A stretch of DNA of 13,913 nucleotides, taken from Lawsonibacter sp. Its GTDB lineage: Bacteria; Bacillota; Clostridia; Oscillospirales; Oscillospiraceae. The DNA lies in assembly GCA_020025455.1 (NCBI GenBank), contig JAHHSC010000033.1, positions 1 through 13,913 on the forward strand. Reading direction: 5' to 3'. Below are positions 13,021 to 13,913 of this stretch, in pieces. The stretch's first letter is position 1. Each line of letters starts with the position of its first letter. The translations under genes were made by a program, and so were the position numbers. A model generated the notes under the pieces. That model saw only the letters and a program-made list of their open reading frames with translations, ran no database searches and had not been told where the DNA came from.

Positions 13021-13913
13021 TTAGCGCTCCGTGGATTCGCCGCTGTCCTCAAAATCATCAGCAGACACATCCACCGCCCGGCCGGCGGCCTTGGCCGCGA
13101 TCTGGGACTGCTTGCTCATAAGCTGGAAGGCATTGGCCCGGATCTTGGCCTCGATCTCAGCCGCCAGCTCAGGATTGTCTTTCAGGAACTGCTTCACTGC
13201 GTCCCTGCCCTGGCCCAGTCGGGTTTCCCCCATCGAGAACCAGGAGCCGGACTTCTGGAAGATATCCAGCTTGACGGCCAAATCCACCAGCTCACCCCAC
13301 TTGGAGATGCCCTCGCCGTAGAGGATATCGAACTCAGCCTCACGGAAGGGAGGGGCCACCTTGTTCTTGACGATCTTGGCTCTGGTGCGGTTGCCGATGA
13401 TCTCGGTGCCGGACTTCAGAGACTCAATGCGGCGCACGTCGATTCGCACGGAGGAATAGAACTTCAGGGCCCGGCCGCCGGTGGTGACTTCGGGGTTGCC
13501 GTACATGACGCCCACCTTCTCACGCAGCTGGTTGATGAAGATGACAATGCAGTTTGTCTTGGCAATGGAACCGGCCAGCTTACGGAGGGCCTGGCTCATC
13601 AGGCGGGCCAGCAAGCCCACATGGCTGTCGCCCATGTCGCCCTCGATTTCCGCTCTGGGGGTCAGCGCGGCCACGGAGTCCACCACCACCACGTCGATGG
13701 CGCCGGAGCGGACCAGTGCCTCACAGATCTCCAGACCCTGCTCACCGGTGTCGGGCTGGGAAATCAGCATCGAGTCAATGTCCACGCCCAGTGCGCGGGC
13801 ATAACCGGGGTCAAGGGCATGCTCGGCATCAATAAAGGCCACCTCGCCGCCGCGCTTTTGGGCCTCTGCCACAATATGCAGGGCCAGCGTGGTCTTACCG
13901 GAGGACTCGGGGC
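13021..13913 (-). CDS. recA: Recombinase A (N-terminus outside window)
   Basis: The DNA strand-exchange and SOS co-protease protein. About 296 residues are visible; the reading frame runs to the right edge, so the start and the first 50-60 residues are missing. The visible part begins inside the Walker A motif (PESSGKTTLALH). It continues with FIDAEHALDP, the Walker B-like VVVVDSVAALTPRAE, MSQALRKLAG, FINQLREKVGVMYGNPE and TTGGRALKFYSSVR, all diagnostic of RecA. The C-terminus ends in an acidic tail (DDFEDSGESTER), typical of bacterial RecA. It heads the run recA-recX-rimO-pgsA-yitT; the promoter, perhaps with an SOS box, would lie beyond the edge. Confidence 0.97.
   Translation of the reverse strand, partial: PESSGKTTLALHIVAEAQKRGGEVAFIDAEHALDPGYARALGVDIDSMLISQPDTGEQGLEICEALVRSGAIDVVVVDSVAALTPRAEIEGDMGDSHVGLLARLMSQALRKLAGSIAKTNCIVIFINQLREKVGVMYGNPEVTTGGRALKFYSSVRIDVRRIESLKSGTEIIGNRTRAKIVKNKVAPPFREAEFDILYGEGISKWGELVDLAVKLDIFQKSGSWFSMGETRLGQGRDAVKQFLKDNPELAAEIEAKIRANAFQLMSKQSQIAAKAAGRAVDVSADDFEDSGESTER

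Overview
The window comes from a GC-rich anaerobic Firmicute of the class Clostridia. The evidence is a nearly complete gene set for the hydroxyglutarate pathway of glutamate fermentation, strong AGGAGG-type ribosome binding sites, a TTG start codon, and the Firmicute-style housekeeping run recA-recX-rimO-pgsA-yitT. A gut Oscillospiraceae-type organism is my best guess from codon bias and gene content; it is inference, not proof.

Right part (about 9516-13913, minus strand): a housekeeping gene run, recA (5' end outside the window), recX, rimO, pgsA and a YitT-family membrane protein. It ends at a strong bidirectional terminator (9482-9514), which also ends the convergent araC gene. Middle (8330-9406): an AraC-family regulator on the plus strand, divergent from the catabolic operon, with back-to-back sigma-A-like promoters in a 234-bp gap.

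Left part (1-8329, minus strand): gctA-gctB-gcdA-hgdC-hgdA-hgdB, the gene order I recall for the Acidaminococcus fermentans hydroxyglutarate operon, followed by gcdC and a gcdD-like gene that runs off the left edge. Together they move CoA onto (R)-2-hydroxyglutarate (GctAB), dehydrate it to glutaconyl-CoA by radical chemistry (HgdAB with the ATP-dependent activator HgdC), and decarboxylate it to crotonyl-CoA while pumping Na+ (GcdA, biotin carrier GcdC, membrane anchor GcdD, and presumably GcdB just outside the window). Glutamate dehydrogenase, 2-hydroxyglutarate dehydrogenase and the butyrate-forming steps are not in the window.

The points most worth a second look: the gcdD-like gene joins an OadG-type membrane anchor to its own biotinyl-type domain, so the operon encodes two carrier domains, one soluble and one tethered; the two share a nearly identical DNA segment. 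GctA carries an extra helical insertion of about 50 residues. gcdC-gcdD has its own consensus promoter and a structured leader. A perfect 11-bp GC hairpin lies between gcdA and hgdC. No RNA genes, CRISPR arrays or insertion sequences were seen, and no gap longer than 300 bases lacks a gene.
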